Source: Neopestalotiopsis rosae (Eukaryota > Ascomycota > Sordariomycetes > Amphisphaeriales > Sporocadaceae). Taken from it: a stretch of 64,000 nucleotides of DNA. The stretch is from positions 682,001 through 746,000 of the forward strand of contig JALGAS010000005.1 in the NCBI GenBank assembly GCA_023078685.1, read 5' to 3'. A model generated the notes under the pieces. The model did not search any database, had not been told where the DNA came from, and was given only the letters and a program-made list of their open reading frames with translations. Positions 63,101 to 64,000 of this stretch are shown piece after piece; position 1 is the stretch's first letter, and every line of letters starts with the position of its first letter. The position numbers were made by a program, and so were the translations under genes.

Positions 63101-63542
63101 TGCGCCTCACTTCTTTACCTTTATGCTCGTATTGGTCCTTTTCAACTTGGCTGCTGCAGCAATCTGCTTGTTCATCGGTATTGTTTGCAAGGACGCCAGC
63201 GTTGCCAATCTGATTGGCTCGCTGGTCATGTTGTTCTCGCTGCTGTTTGCTGGTTTGTTGCTCAACCATGATGCAATTCCCCACACCGCTCAGTGGTTGC
63301 AGGCCTTGTCCATCTTCCACTACGGCTTCGAGTCCTTGATCGTCAACGAGGTTCTCAAGCTTGAGCTTGTCGACAAGAAGTATGGTCTTGATATTCGGGT
63401 CCCCGGTGCCACGATTTTGTCCAGCTTCGGTTTCGACAATGGCGCACTGTGGATGGACGTCATGAACCTCGGCATCTTTGCCGCAGTGTTCGTTGTGCTT
63501 GCCTACGCAGCAATGCATTTCCTGCTTGTTGAGAGGAGGTAG
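60133..63542 (+). CDS. ADP1: ABCG-type half transporter with Cys-rich ectodomain (Adp1-like)
   Basis: Exons 60133-60299, 60402-60514 and 60577-63542 give 1,081 aa. Signal peptide ([19 protein letters not shown]), then a Cys-rich lumenal domain with EGF-like segments ([32 protein letters not shown]), a first membrane helix at about 317-335 ([20 protein letters not shown]), the ABC domain with Walker [10 protein letters not shown] near 404, signature [12 protein letters not shown] near 514 and Walker [14 protein letters not shown] near 535, a disordered linker with [14 protein letters not shown], and the C-terminal membrane domain from about 825. This order (ectodomain, helix, ABC, membrane domain) is that of yeast Adp1, an ABC protein of unclear substrate, which is about 1,050 aa. 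Probably an endomembrane or vacuolar protein. Confidence 0.95.
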
Positions 63543-64000
63543 TACAACAATCCTGGAAGGGATTTTACATCAATAGAAATGACATGTAGGATAGAATAGT
63601 GATTGGAACACGACAGATGGCCAGTAGTATGTTGAGGGAGCTGAACTTTCTTTTGTTTAAATTGTAGGTATGCATCGCTTCCGCCGCAGAGCCTCATTTC
63701 TTAGGACGGCATCATTGAGCATTATGGCGTTCAAGGGGACCTTTCATAGTTAGCATATAAAGGATACATCAAAGGGTCATTCCTGACTATTGCTTTTCTA
63801 TACTTCTCTGCCTGATTCCTCGATGAGACATATCATATCATGTTGGCAATTTCTTCGCCCCCTGAACAAGAGCAACCAGCATATGGAGCCAGCTACTCTC
63901 TGCTGAGCATAGGTCATCACAGGATAATGTAGTTGAGCGAGCAAAATTGTAGCAAAAAAAAAAGACCAAAATATTTACTATGTACAATACAGTACAACTC
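63543..64000. other. 3' flank of ADP1
   Basis: About 460 nt of AT-rich sequence after the ADP1 stop, with an A-rich run near 63954. No gene seen before the window ends. Confidence 0.5.

Noticed and set aside
62427..63518. 363-codon minus-strand frame
   Set aside because: Antisense to the ADP1 membrane domain; Gln/Asn-rich as expected from the complement of Leu/Val codons.

Overview
The window is nuclear DNA of a filamentous ascomycete (Pezizomycotina). Genes have short spliceosomal introns (mostly 50-120 nt, GTAAGT-type donors, CTAAC/CTGAC-like branch sites), and the gene set includes SIN3, SNU114, CIA2, ADP1, a Zn2Cys6 regulator and an amadoriase. A hypocrealean Sordariomycete is my best guess, by inference only. 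Gene models were built by hand: every multi-exon model below keeps frame across all junctions and ends at an in-frame stop. No homology search was possible.

Layout. 0-14.4 kb is a conserved block: a cytochrome P450 tail (24-192), SIN3 corepressor (1172-5988, +), acetyl-CoA acetyltransferase ERG10 (6908-8426, -) and the spliceosomal GTPase SNU114 (9607-14396, +), which carries a 1,385-nt intron. 14.4-29.85 kb is almost empty of coding sequence; its one clear gene is the cytosolic Fe-S assembly factor CIA2 (20221-21224, -). It leads to a Zn2Cys6 transcription factor (29850-32947, +) with an upstream ORF and a 7-nt microexon just before its zinc cluster. 33-40.2 kb is accessory sequence: an RRM-like hypothetical gene, a tRNA-like Pol III unit, an AT-rich scar and a helicase-like relic.

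40.2-58.8 kb looks like an accessory metabolic or stress neighbourhood: a C-terminally truncated valyl-tRNA synthetase (40246-43195, -), an UNC93-like transporter in 12 exons (43518-45868, -), a fructosyl-amino-acid oxidase (46898-48431, +), a glutathione S-transferase with an N-terminal targeting-like extension (48668-49864, -), a secreted pepsin-type protease (50706-52186, -), two paralogous small Cys/His proteins of a family I do not recognise (53622-54136 and 55039-55407, -), a PLP aminotransferase (56259-57506, +) and an 87-aa mitochondrial-type membrane protein (58441-58769, +). The window closes with an ADP1-type ABC transporter (60133-63542, +).

Most worth following up: the paired Cys/His proteins with a strictly conserved ligand spacing, and the ValRS that keeps its catalytic motifs but lacks the C-terminal tRNA-binding arm and ends at the edge of a decayed region, beside a transporter. 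The second fits a diverged or resistance-type paralogue, but no PKS or NRPS core gene is present, so no biosynthetic cluster is claimed.
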